Part shown: positions 8,711 to 16,413 of the stretch, one piece after another
Layout: each line of letters opens with the position of its first letter
How positions within the stretch are numbered: the first letter of the stretch is position 1
Assembly (NCBI GenBank): GCA_022843145.1
Contig: JALHOF010000004.1
Coordinates: 62,001 to 126,000 of the forward strand
From: Hyphomicrobium sp.
GTDB taxonomy: Bacteria > Pseudomonadota > Alphaproteobacteria > Rhizobiales > Hyphomicrobiaceae
Reading direction: 5' to 3'
DNA length: 64,000 bases
Position numbers and translations under genes: made by a program
Notes under the pieces: generated by a model
What the model was told of the DNA's origin: nothing
Seen by the model: only the letters and a program-made list of their open reading frames with translations
The model's database searches: none

Positions 8711-9501
8711 GCGGCTCGCCTCGAGATCCGTGGGCGTCGATGGGCGCAAGGACACCGGCACGGATCGCGCTCGGCCGGACGGGCGTCTCGCTGCCGACGC
8801 ACGAGGTGTTGTCGTTCGCGCTGGCGCACGCGCAGGCTCGCGACGCTGTCCATGCGCGCGTCGACTGGGCGGCCCTCGCACAGCGATTGCAGGCGTTGGG
8901 ATTGGCTACCATCGAAGCCGGCAGCGAAGCTCGGGATCGGGCGGTCTATCTGCGGCGTCCCGATCTCGGGCGACGGTTCGCGGGCGCCTCGCGCGAGAGC
9001 ATCGAGGCAGCGGCAGAGAAGGCATCCTGCGATCTTGCAATCGTGATCGGCGATGGTCTGTCCGCCACCGCTGTCGCCGCTCACGCGCCGGCCTTGGTCG
9101 AAGCCTTGCTGCCGCACGTCGCGCGCCTCGGCCTCAAACTCGGCCCGGTCGTGCTGGCGGAAGGAGCGCGCGTAGCCCTCGGCGACGAAGCCGGTGCGCT
9201 GCTCGGAGCCCGGCTGGTGGCAGTGCTGATCGGCGAGCGGCCGGGGCTCTCGGCAGCCGACAGCCTGAGCGTCTATCTCACCTACGAACCCCGTCCGGGG
9301 CGGACGGACGCCGAGCGCAATTGCATCTCGAACGTCCGGCCTGGTGGTCTGGCACCCTCAGCCGCTGCTGCGACACTTGCGTGGTTGATCGAGGCAGCGT
9401 GCGCTCTGCGGGCTACGGGTGTTCGGTTGAAGGATATGAGAGACGCAGACGCGCTCGATGCCGATGACGCGGGCGCTGATGCGCAAAATAAACTTCGATG
9501 A
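8707..9501 (+). CDS. eutC: Ethanolamine ammonia-lyase small subunit
   Basis: 264 aa with EutC signatures: an N-terminal TPARIALGRTG, HARVDW, RRPDLGR, VIGDGLSATAVAAHAP, ALLGARLVAVLIGERPGL, SVYLTYEPRPGRTDAERNCISNV and LAWLIEAA. It binds adenosylcobalamin together with EutB. The ATG overlaps the eutB stop (ATGA, 8707-8710), so stoichiometric coupled translation is expected. The gene is followed by a small secreted-protein gene, with no further ethanolamine genes. Confidence 0.95.
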   Translation: MSGSPRDPWASMGARTPARIALGRTGVSLPTHEVLSFALAHAQARDAVHARVDWAALAQRLQALGLATIEAGSEARDRAVYLRRPDLGRRFAGASRESIEAAAEKASCDLAIVIGDGLSATAVAAHAPALVEALLPHVARLGLKLGPVVLAEGARVALGDEAGALLGARLVAVLIGERPGLSAADSLSVYLTYEPRPGRTDAERNCISNVRPGGLAPSAAAATLAWLIEAACALRATGVRLKDMRDADALDADDAGADAQNKLR

Positions 9502-9617
9502 CTTGATCCCCGGCTAATGGGCGTGAAGCTGGCGTTCCTGGCGGCAAAAGTGGCTCGCCGGAACGATTCCCATTGAACTGCGTTTGAATGGGATGAGTGA
9601 TTTTTGGAGTGATTGAA

Positions 9618-10193
9618 ATGCGTAACTTAAAAACATTGCTTTTCGGCGCGGCTGCCGGATTGGCATGCTTTTCCGTAATAAGCAACGATGCGAACGCTGC
9701 GGGCCCGGATTCGTCAATCCAGAGCCGGGGCGAAATGGTTCTGGCACAAGCCGAGGGTGCCAAGGGAGCGGCCGGAGCACGTTCTTCCGGAGGAGCGTTC
9801 AAGGGCGGCAACAACGCGGCATCGCGACAAGCAGCGCCCGCCGCGCGCGCAGTTCGCGGTGGTGAAGGCCGATCGCGTGCCAAGGCTTCTGGCGGCACCG
9901 CGTCGGGAAGTCCGGTCGTTGAACGCAAGAGGGCTCGGGAGACATCGCGGGCTAGGGTGCGTCAGGACAATATCGGTCAGCCCAACCGCAGACGCGATGG
10001 GGTGGCCCGTGGCGGCTCGAGGAATTTCGGAGGCCGTAACAGAGGAACCCGCTACTCGTGGGGACCCGGCGCACTGTTCTATTTCTATGACGGCTACTAC
10101 CACGGTGATTGCAGTTGGCTCCGCCGCAAGGCCGCAACGACCGGCAGCAACATCTGGTTGCGGCGTTATCGCCAGTGCAGAGCCTACAACTGA
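9618..10193 (+). CDS. Secreted Arg/Gly-rich basic protein of unknown function
   Basis: 191 aa from ATG 9618, chosen because MRNLKTLLFGAAAGLACF starts a clear Sec signal peptide ending near NDANAAG; the frame is open from 9597. The mature protein is low-complexity and rich in Arg, Gly and Ala for about 110 residues. It then ends in a compact aromatic/cysteine segment (GDCSWLRRKAATTGSNIWLRR...CRAYN) that resembles the tail of many small secreted Hyphomicrobiales proteins. The two Cys in that tail could form a disulfide. High positive charge suggests envelope or polyanion binding, but that is inference. Confidence 0.7.
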   Translation: MRNLKTLLFGAAAGLACFSVISNDANAAGPDSSIQSRGEMVLAQAEGAKGAAGARSSGGAFKGGNNAASRQAAPAARAVRGGEGRSRAKASGGTASGSPVVERKRARETSRARVRQDNIGQPNRRRDGVARGGSRNFGGRNRGTRYSWGPGALFYFYDGYYHGDCSWLRRKAATTGSNIWLRRYRQCRAYN

Positions 10194-10549
10194 CGCTATC
10201 GAAGACCCGCCGATGTAGACGCCAGGGCATCTGCTCCAATCGTGGCGTTTTGCGAAAGAATTCCTTGCGGCTGATATCGACGGATTGAAAAAGTGTGAGG
10301 CGGCGGGCGACCCAGGGCCCCCCCCCGCCTCAGCCGTTGAGAAAATGGACAAGGAGAAGTCAACGACGAAGGTAAATGGCCAAGTTTCGAACTGTGTCGT
10401 TCAAAGACAATGGATTTTATAATTTGAAGTTTTAGTTAGTGGCTTGTCGACGGTTTCCTGAGATGCTGGGCCAGTCGTTGCGGATGCCTCCAGTCGATGA
10501 TCGGGGGTGATAATCTACCATCGCTCGGATAAATTCGGCACGTGAAGGC
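10194..10549. other. Intergenic region with one hairpin
   Basis: No gene seen in these 356 bases. It contains an 8-bp perfect stem, TGAGGCGG (10296-10303) with CCGCCTCA (10325-10332), enclosing a run of nine C (10318-10326). There is no U-tract after it, so it is only a weak terminator candidate for the preceding gene. The last 100 bases are AT-richer and probably carry the promoter of the following cytochrome gene. Confidence 0.4.
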
Positions 10550-12220
10550 ATGAAGCAGAGAACCAAGGTGTTGTCTGGACTGGCCGCCATCGCATCGATC
10601 ACGATTGCTATCGGCGTGTGGCAGCTGCACGCAGTCAAGCCAGCGCCGTCGCAACTCTATCAATCCTGGCTCGAGAATGCGCCCCGCGGCGCGGATCGAG
10701 GCGCGGCGCTGCTCGCATTCGGCAACTTCGGCGCGCTGGATCTCGATACGCTCGAAACGGGGGCGTTTCCCTGGACGATCGTTGCGACCGCCCTCGCCCT
10801 CCGCGCCAACGGTGGCGATCCGGATCAAGTTGGCATGGGCGCCGTCGTGGCCGCATTCAAGTCGTATGGGTTCGTGTTTCCGAAAACGATTGCCGGGCAC
10901 CCCGACCTGAAGCCGTCCGCGGTCATCCCGCTGGGCCTATCGGTCGGCGTCATCGAACGGTCTGTTCCGCCAATTCGCGTCACCGCCATGACGCTCGGTT
11001 GCGCAGCGTGCCACGCCGGCGTCGCTTACCGGAGCGATGGTGCGCCCGACCCAGACGTCGCGGTCCTCGGCCGTCCCAACACAGCTATCGATCTGGAGGC
11101 CTTCGCGCAGGACAGCTACGCCGCGGTGAAGCATGCGCTGAAGAACGAGCGCGTGCTCATGCGCGCGATGCAGCGTTTGTTTCCTGACCTTACGCTCCGC
11201 GAACGCTGGACGCTCGAGTGGGTGGTTGTGCCGAGCCTCCGCACGCGGCTTGCCGAGCTTGTAGTGACGATGGATCGGCCGTTACCGTTCAGCAACGGAG
11301 CGCCCGGCCTGACCAACGGCGTGGCGGCGCTAAAGATGCAGCTCGGCCTCGCATCAAAACATCACTACCTCGATGGAGCTGGGTTCGTTTCCATCCCGGA
11401 TCTGGCCGACCGAAACTTCAGATCCGCGCTTCTCGCGGATGGCGCTTATGCGCAGAAGGGAAGCCAGCGCTTCCGGCCGGTCTCGATGACGGAGGCTGCG
11501 ACGCGCGATGTCGAGGCGATGGCAGGGATCGCATCGTTCTTCATGGTGCCGACAATGGGCCTGACGCCATCGCGGGCGGCGAGCGCGATTCCCGACCTCG
11601 TCCCGGTTCTGGCCTATCTCGCATCCGCGCGGCCATTGACGTTTCCCGGACCGGTCGATCTCGATCGTGCTCGGTCTGGGGGAGCGGTTTACGCGCGCGC
11701 CTGCGCTGCTTGTCATGGCAGCTATGGCGCCAGTTTGAATCCACCGAAGTTGATCGCGTTCCCGAACTGGGCCGGAGATGTCGGGACGGACCGGGCGCGT
11801 GTCGACGCGTTCGACGCGCCATTGAAGGCAGCGGTCGATCAGACCGATCACGGTCGCTCGATCCTCGATGCGGCAGTGACCGGGGTGATTGCAGCGCCGC
11901 CGCTGTCGGGTGTCTGGTCGTCGGCACCCTATCTCACGAACGGGTCGATCCCGACATTGCGACACTTGCTCGAGCCGGCCACCCGCCCGCAACGGTTCAT
12001 GACCGGCGGCCATCGCTTGGATCTCTCGCGGGTAGGAATCGCCGGGGATCTGGCGGCAGACGGGACGTGGACCTACGCGTCGGACTATCGCGCCTACTCG
12101 AAGCCTGTCGTCACTGATACCCGCAATCCAGGCTACTCGAACCGGGGCCACGACAGGCAAGTGCAGGGCCTGAGCGATCAGGATCGCACTGATCTGCTCG
12201 AGTATCTGAAATTGCTCTAG
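10550..12220 (+). CDS. Dihaem c-type cytochrome, possibly RoxA/MauG-related
   Basis: 556 aa with an N-terminal membrane anchor or signal (about residues 7-26) and two CXXCH motifs, CAACH at 151-155 and CAACH at 385-389. The haem spacing (over 230 residues), the PPLSGVWSSAPYLTNGSIPTL block and the closing GLSDQDRTDLLEYLKLL are features of large dihaem oxygenase/peroxidase-like cytochromes, a superfamily that includes rubber oxygenase RoxA and MauG. I cannot assign a substrate. The stop TAG is interlocked with the stop of the convergent nitroreductase gene in one CTAG. A role linked to the neighbouring minus-strand operon is possible but not shown. Confidence 0.75.
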   Translation: MKQRTKVLSGLAAIASITIAIGVWQLHAVKPAPSQLYQSWLENAPRGADRGAALLAFGNFGALDLDTLETGAFPWTIVATALALRANGGDPDQVGMGAVVAAFKSYGFVFPKTIAGHPDLKPSAVIPLGLSVGVIERSVPPIRVTAMTLGCAACHAGVAYRSDGAPDPDVAVLGRPNTAIDLEAFAQDSYAAVKHALKNERVLMRAMQRLFPDLTLRERWTLEWVVVPSLRTRLAELVVTMDRPLPFSNGAPGLTNGVAALKMQLGLASKHHYLDGAGFVSIPDLADRNFRSALLADGAYAQKGSQRFRPVSMTEAATRDVEAMAGIASFFMVPTMGLTPSRAASAIPDLVPVLAYLASARPLTFPGPVDLDRARSGGAVYARACAACHGSYGASLNPPKLIAFPNWAGDVGTDRARVDAFDAPLKAAVDQTDHGRSILDAAVTGVIAAPPLSGVWSSAPYLTNGSIPTLRHLLEPATRPQRFMTGGHRLDLSRVGIAGDLAADGTWTYASDYRAYSKPVVTDTRNPGYSNRGHDRQVQGLSDQDRTDLLEYLKLL

Positions 12221-13221
12221 ACGATCAACTCATCGACGGGCAGGCGCGCGCGCGCGCTCGGTAACTGGCCTTTGGGCCGGCCGATGCGGAAGGCGCTGAC
12301 GATGAAACGGCCGTCATCGAGCCCGTGCAGCCGATGCAGCGCATTGCGCGCAACCGGCCAGTCGGCGAGCACGGACATCGGCACCGCCTTGAAGCCGGTG
12401 CGCTCCATCGCGAGCCATGCACGATAGAACGCGCGGCCGGAGTGAAAGGCATCTTCGCCAACGGGGCGGTGGAACAACGCGATGGCGGACGCTGTGCTGG
12501 ACTTGGCGTACTCGCTCAAGAATTTCGGCGCGAGACCCATGCGATCCAGAGCGGGAAAGAAGGGTCCGAGCACCAGACCCGCCCCGTAAGCCTCCAGTGT
12601 TCCCAAGTGCATCGCCTGCGCATTCAATCCATCGCGCGCGTAGTGCAGGTGCGACGGTGAAAGTCGCATCCAATGCAGCAATTCGCGGCGATGAGCATCG
12701 TCGCGCAAAAAGTGCAAGCCAGCGCGGTCGGCCAGCCGCGCGGCGTGCTCGATGAACGCACGGTCGCGCACGAGCAGGAGATCATCGCGCATTTCGGCGA
12801 GGCTATCGAGACGGATGCGCATTTCGGCATCGGTCTCTTCGAACGAACCGCGCCAGCTCATCCGTGACGCAACCGGCTCAATGCGAGGCGGGTTTTCGTT
12901 CCATGGCCTGAGGGTGCCCGACGCGACAAGCTCAAGCGGGCCGTTCTGTGAGGCGTGCTGGTTACTCGGCGTAATGGTCGCATCCAACGCTATGCCTTTT
13001 TGAGCCAGCGCCAGCGCGAGACCTTCGAATGAGGCCCCATGCGACAGGCGCCAGTCGCGCCCGTCCGGGTCCGCGACCGGTATCGCGCGCACCGGATCGC
13101 CGTAAAGTTCGACCTTGCCGTGGTCGAGCCGCCAACGACTCGGCTGGACGTTGTGCACGCTCGGTGCCAGTCGCGCTTCGGAGACAATCCCTCTGAAATC
13201 ATCCAGCGTAAGATCGATCAT
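12217..13221 (-). CDS. Nitroreductase-family FMN oxidoreductase (E1-operon gene 5)
   Basis: 334 aa from ATG 13221 (MIDLTLDDF). The frame is open far upstream, but that extension is antisense read-through inside the neighbouring gene. The N-terminal RLAPSVHNVQPSRW is the FMN-binding motif of the nitroreductase fold, and the length fits the larger Acg/Rv1355c-C-terminal-like branch. Enzymes of this fold reduce or oxidise small molecules, and SagB-type members oxidise azolines in modified peptides. The start overlaps the stop of the GNAT gene by 4 nt. It is last in a five-gene operon with an E1-like protein; fused ThiF-nitroreductase proteins such as M. tuberculosis Rv1355c show that this pairing recurs. 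Substrate unknown. Confidence 0.78.
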   Translation of the reverse strand: MIDLTLDDFRGIVSEARLAPSVHNVQPSRWRLDHGKVELYGDPVRAIPVADPDGRDWRLSHGASFEGLALALAQKGIALDATITPSNQHASQNGPLELVASGTLRPWNENPPRIEPVASRMSWRGSFEETDAEMRIRLDSLAEMRDDLLLVRDRAFIEHAARLADRAGLHFLRDDAHRRELLHWMRLSPSHLHYARDGLNAQAMHLGTLEAYGAGLVLGPFFPALDRMGLAPKFLSEYAKSSTASAIALFHRPVGEDAFHSGRAFYRAWLAMERTGFKAVPMSVLADWPVARNALHRLHGLDDGRFIVSAFRIGRPKGQLPSARARLPVDELIV

Positions 13222-14339
13222 GGCGCCGCCGTGAGTGATTTGCTGAACAGCGCGAGGCGGTGCAGCGGTTTTGCGCCGATGGCGCGCATCTGTTTGAGGC
13301 TCGACGTATTGACGTCGGCGATCCAGGTCGTGCCGAGCCGGCGGTAACCGGCAGCACGGGCGGCCGTAATGATGCGCTTCAGCATGATGCGATTGAGCCC
13401 GCGGCCATGCAGGTCCGGTGCAACGGAATAATAGATGATGACGGCACGGTCCCGCGTCATGCGATGGCGCAGGAAATGCCAGGGCGCGAGCAAGCCGATA
13501 CGGCTGCCGCACGAGCGCACGAACGGATTGAGATCGGGGATGCACACGATGACGCCAGCCGGCCGGCCTTCGTTGTGCACGACGATCGACAGGCGCGGAT
13601 CCATGATCCACATCATGTCGCCGGCCTGAAACTGGTACTCGGCCGCGCTGACGGGCACGAACATCGGATTGTTGTCGAAGCCGGCATTGAGAACGACCCG
13701 CGCATCTTCCAGCCGTGCCTTGAACGTCGACCGTTGGATGGGAAGCCACGTGAAGGCCGGATCGGACTCGATCGCGGCATGGCGGGCATCGGTCAAGGTG
13801 TCGGGATCGACCGTCGTCAGATCCGTCTCGAACGTCGTCATCGGGAACGCCGGCCGATAGCCACGACGGCCGAGGTGCCGCGCGATGTGCGGCGGCGACC
13901 ACATCATGTCGGTGTAGGCTGCGTTCTCGAAGCCTTCGGTCATGACGCCGACCATCTGCATGGCCGTCAGGTTGAAGTTGCCTGCGAGCTCGGTTGCGCC
14001 GCGTGACGTGACCCATTGCTCCGCCGCGCCAAGCAGAGCGTCGGCAATGGCAACGTCATCGGCGCAGTCGAAGAAGCCGAATTGTCCGCGAGTCGTCCCG
14101 TGCCGCCGGTTCGATGCAGCGTGAATGCTCGCCACGATGCGGCCCAGCGGTCGGCCATCCCGATGCGCCGTGAAAATCTCGAGGTCGCCGTGCCCGTCGC
14201 GGCACAACGGATTGCGCGCGGGATCGAGGAGGCGGTCGAGGTCCGAGCGCATCGGAGACACGTAGGCGCTGTCGCGGCCGTAGGCCTGGAAGGGCGCCTC
14301 GAACGCGGCCCGGCGATCTCGCGTGCGGATTTCGATCAT
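13218..14339 (-). CDS. GNAT-family acyltransferase, 373 aa (E1-operon gene 4)
   Basis: The N-terminal half has the pattern of a widespread 370-aa GNAT family: YVSPMRSDLDRLLDPARNP, DGRPLGRIVASIHAASNRRHG, GQFGFFDCADD, then an acyl-CoA loop-like APDLHGRGLNRIMLKR near the C-terminus. From memory, E. coli YghO and the proposed bacterial ceramide synthases belong to this kind of protein, so an N-acyl transfer to an amine is plausible. It starts with a 4-nt overlap on the membrane-protein gene and its own stop overlaps the nitroreductase start. The donor (acyl-CoA or acyl-ACP) and acceptor are unknown. Confidence 0.75.
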   Translation of the reverse strand: MIEIRTRDRRAAFEAPFQAYGRDSAYVSPMRSDLDRLLDPARNPLCRDGHGDLEIFTAHRDGRPLGRIVASIHAASNRRHGTTRGQFGFFDCADDVAIADALLGAAEQWVTSRGATELAGNFNLTAMQMVGVMTEGFENAAYTDMMWSPPHIARHLGRRGYRPAFPMTTFETDLTTVDPDTLTDARHAAIESDPAFTWLPIQRSTFKARLEDARVVLNAGFDNNPMFVPVSAAEYQFQAGDMMWIMDPRLSIVVHNEGRPAGVIVCIPDLNPFVRSCGSRIGLLAPWHFLRHRMTRDRAVIIYYSVAPDLHGRGLNRIMLKRIITAARAAGYRRLGTTWIADVNTSSLKQMRAIGAKPLHRLALFSKSLTAAP

Positions 14340-15535
14340 GACTGCGGCGCTCGCGTGTAGGCGAGTTCTCCCGCTAGCCGGGCGAGTTGAATTTCGCTTT
14401 CTGAGCGCGCGTCACGCGCAACCGCCGGCAGTGCAACGGCCAGTATGCGTAGAGGTGACGGCGTCAAAAGAACGAGGTCTGTCGCTTCGTGCGCTGTTAT
14501 CAGCGACATCGCACGTTCGACCCCGTCGTCCGTGGCGATCCGCCCCCACGGTGCATGCGCGCCGGTCAGCACGCCGCGCTCTTGAAGCAGTGCTTGAAAG
14601 GCGGGATGCTGCACGTGTTCGAGGGCGGCGCCGGACAAGAGGTGCGCGCCGCCCAATAGCGGGTGCGCTGTCAGGCTGGTCTCGAATTCAGCGGGGGTTC
14701 GGGCGCTCAGCAGGGGATTGACAGGGCGATTGCGTTCGCCGCGTGCGCCGCGGGCCTCCGAAAAGATCGCGGCGCAAAGCAGGCCAGAAAAGCCGACGGC
14801 GCCAGCGCGGAGCAGTTGCGCGATATCGTCGCCACCATTGGCTGCCTGATAGCCGAGCGCAAAAAGAGCGGCGATTGCGGCAAAGCCGAGCACTGTCGCG
14901 ATCCGGACACTCGCGCTCGCCTGCAGATTGCCGGAGCCGAAGCCGAGGTACAGCAGCAGAAGAGCGCCGATAGCGCCGAGACGCACCGGCACATCGGGCC
15001 AAATGGAGCGAAAATCGCTGACGATCAGCGGCGCGAGAACCAGCATGGCCTGCAGAACACGCCGGATGCTTGCATTCTCAGCTTGTGTGAGACGGCTCGG
15101 ATCTCGCGTCCACAACATGAACGCAATGGCGCCGAAGCCGCCGACCACAGACAGGATCAAGACGGCGCTGACAACGCCCGCTGGAATAAAGGGCAGGATC
15201 TTCGCCATCATCAGAACGGCAGGGCCGGCAATCAATGCCCATTTCATCCAGAGCGGGGCGTGGCGTCGGATCAATCCCTCAGCAACGAAAAGCGAGACAA
15301 GCGGCGTCAGAACAGCGAAGATGTCGGCGAGGTGCAGAGTGAAGGCGTCCTGCAGCCACCATGCGATGCAGCGGAGCAGGAACAATGCCCCGACGAAATG
15401 CAAGGCGAAGCTGATGCGGCGCGTCATCGGCCCGTTCGGATCATCGCGAAGGGCTTCACGGGCGAGAACGACGGCGCCGATCGCACCGAACAGATTGACG
15501 AGGCAATCAGCCACGATGGTGGGCGCAATCGTCAT
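14336..15535 (-). CDS. Polytopic membrane protein of unknown function (E1-operon gene 3)
   Basis: 399 aa from ATG 15535 (MTIAPTIVADCL); a longer frame to 15655 is antisense to the E1-like gene. Residues 1-265 hold about eight or nine hydrophobic helices (for example near 8-27, 43-62, 68-87, 120-140, 186-205 and 215-232). The remaining 130 residues are soluble and have no recognised domain. I do not recognise the family. Four-base overlaps at both ends fix it in the operon, so it probably anchors, exports or senses the product of the flanking enzymes. Confidence 0.7.
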   Translation of the reverse strand: MTIAPTIVADCLVNLFGAIGAVVLAREALRDDPNGPMTRRISFALHFVGALFLLRCIAWWLQDAFTLHLADIFAVLTPLVSLFVAEGLIRRHAPLWMKWALIAGPAVLMMAKILPFIPAGVVSAVLILSVVGGFGAIAFMLWTRDPSRLTQAENASIRRVLQAMLVLAPLIVSDFRSIWPDVPVRLGAIGALLLLYLGFGSGNLQASASVRIATVLGFAAIAALFALGYQAANGGDDIAQLLRAGAVGFSGLLCAAIFSEARGARGERNRPVNPLLSARTPAEFETSLTAHPLLGGAHLLSGAALEHVQHPAFQALLQERGVLTGAHAPWGRIATDDGVERAMSLITAHEATDLVLLTPSPLRILAVALPAVARDARSESEIQLARLAGELAYTRAPQS

Positions 15536-16413
15536 CCGGCCCTCATCATCCGATCGAGGAACCTGCGGACAATGGGCTTCAGTGCCGCTTCGACGAGCCA
15601 GGTGCGCGGCCGCTCGACGGCAGGGCGGTAGGGATTGAAGAAGTAGCCGCGGCAATCGGTGCCGGTCGGCTTGTCGATGATCAAGGCAATCGCCTCGTAA
15701 GCCATCAACATGCCCGTCGATATGACCATGGGGGCAAACGACATGCGACTACGCCTTCCGGCCGCGACCTCACCGGCGGCATCGAGGTCGATGTAGTGGC
15801 GCGACGTCGAATGCACGAGCACATGGATCGCCTCGGCCTGGAAGGCGGCGGCGCGATCTTCCTTTGTGACCGCATCCCACGCCTTGCCGATCGTCGGATA
15901 CCCGAGCCGCTCTTCCGGCATTGGCTCGTTGGAGCGGGTGACATAGACCGACGGCAGCGGTGAAGCATAGGCGTCGATCACAGGAAGGCCGGCGCCGCGA
16001 GCCGTTCGGTAGAGAAGCAAGCTTGCCGCGAGGTCATCGGTTCCGTTGACGACGACTTGAACATCGGCAGCTATCCGCTCGACGTGCTTCGGCCAATCGT
16101 CCTTCAGCACTTCGATCTGCATTCCGGGATTGATCTTGTGCAGCAGCGCGGCGCTGGCTTCGGCCTTGTGCCGCCCGACGGTGTCGGTAAAGGCGAACAC
16201 CTGCCGGTTCAAATTCGAAACCTCGAATGCATCGAGATCGGCGATGGTCACGTGTCCGACGCCTGCGCGCGCAAGCGCCATCAAGGCCGCTCCCCCCATG
16301 CCTCCGGTGCCGCACACGAACACCTTAGCCGATCTGATCAGGCGCTGCTCGGCTTCGGAAACGAAGCCGATATTGCGGGTTGTGAACGTCGCGTAGTCGA
16401 AATTGCCGGTCAT
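15532..16413 (-). CDS. ThiF/MoeB/E1-like adenylyltransferase (E1-operon gene 2)
   Basis: 293 aa with the E1 Rossmann signature: VFVCGTGGMGGAALMALARAG (ATP-binding glycine loop, about residues 31-50), DLDAFEVSNLNRQ (conserved Asp and Arg), and VNGTDDLAASLL. E1-like proteins adenylate the C-terminus of a ubiquitin-like or peptide partner. Here there is no zinc-binding CXXC pair and only scattered cysteines, so sulfur transfer or thioester relay is not evident. No MoaD/ThiS-like partner is encoded in the operon (moaD lies at 31 kb with moaE). It may instead adenylate a small carboxylate or a peptide. Overlaps of 4 nt on both sides couple it to the flanking genes. Confidence 0.85.
   Translation of the reverse strand: MTGNFDYATFTTRNIGFVSEAEQRLIRSAKVFVCGTGGMGGAALMALARAGVGHVTIADLDAFEVSNLNRQVFAFTDTVGRHKAEASAALLHKINPGMQIEVLKDDWPKHVERIAADVQVVVNGTDDLAASLLLYRTARGAGLPVIDAYASPLPSVYVTRSNEPMPEERLGYPTIGKAWDAVTKEDRAAAFQAEAIHVLVHSTSRHYIDLDAAGEVAAGRRSRMSFAPMVISTGMLMAYEAIALIIDKPTGTDCRGYFFNPYRPAVERPRTWLVEAALKPIVRRFLDRMMRAG

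Noticed and set aside
10318-10326. Run of nine C as an assembly error
   Set aside because: It lies in non-coding DNA within a plausible hairpin; no reading frame is disturbed, so an error cannot be shown.
12217-14016. A 599-aa fusion of an unknown N-terminus with the nitroreductase
   Set aside because: The first 265 codons are antisense-frame read-through of the GNAT gene (Arg/His-rich, no family); the proper start is ATG 13221 with a 4-nt overlap.
14663-15631. 322-aa plus-strand frame inside the E1 operon
   Set aside because: Low-complexity, charged, no start signal; shadow of the membrane-protein and E1-like genes.
15532-16413. The E1-like protein as a MoeB acting on MoaD
   Set aside because: No zinc-binding CXXC pair, moaD is 15 kb away in another operon, and the flanking genes are not molybdenum-cofactor genes.
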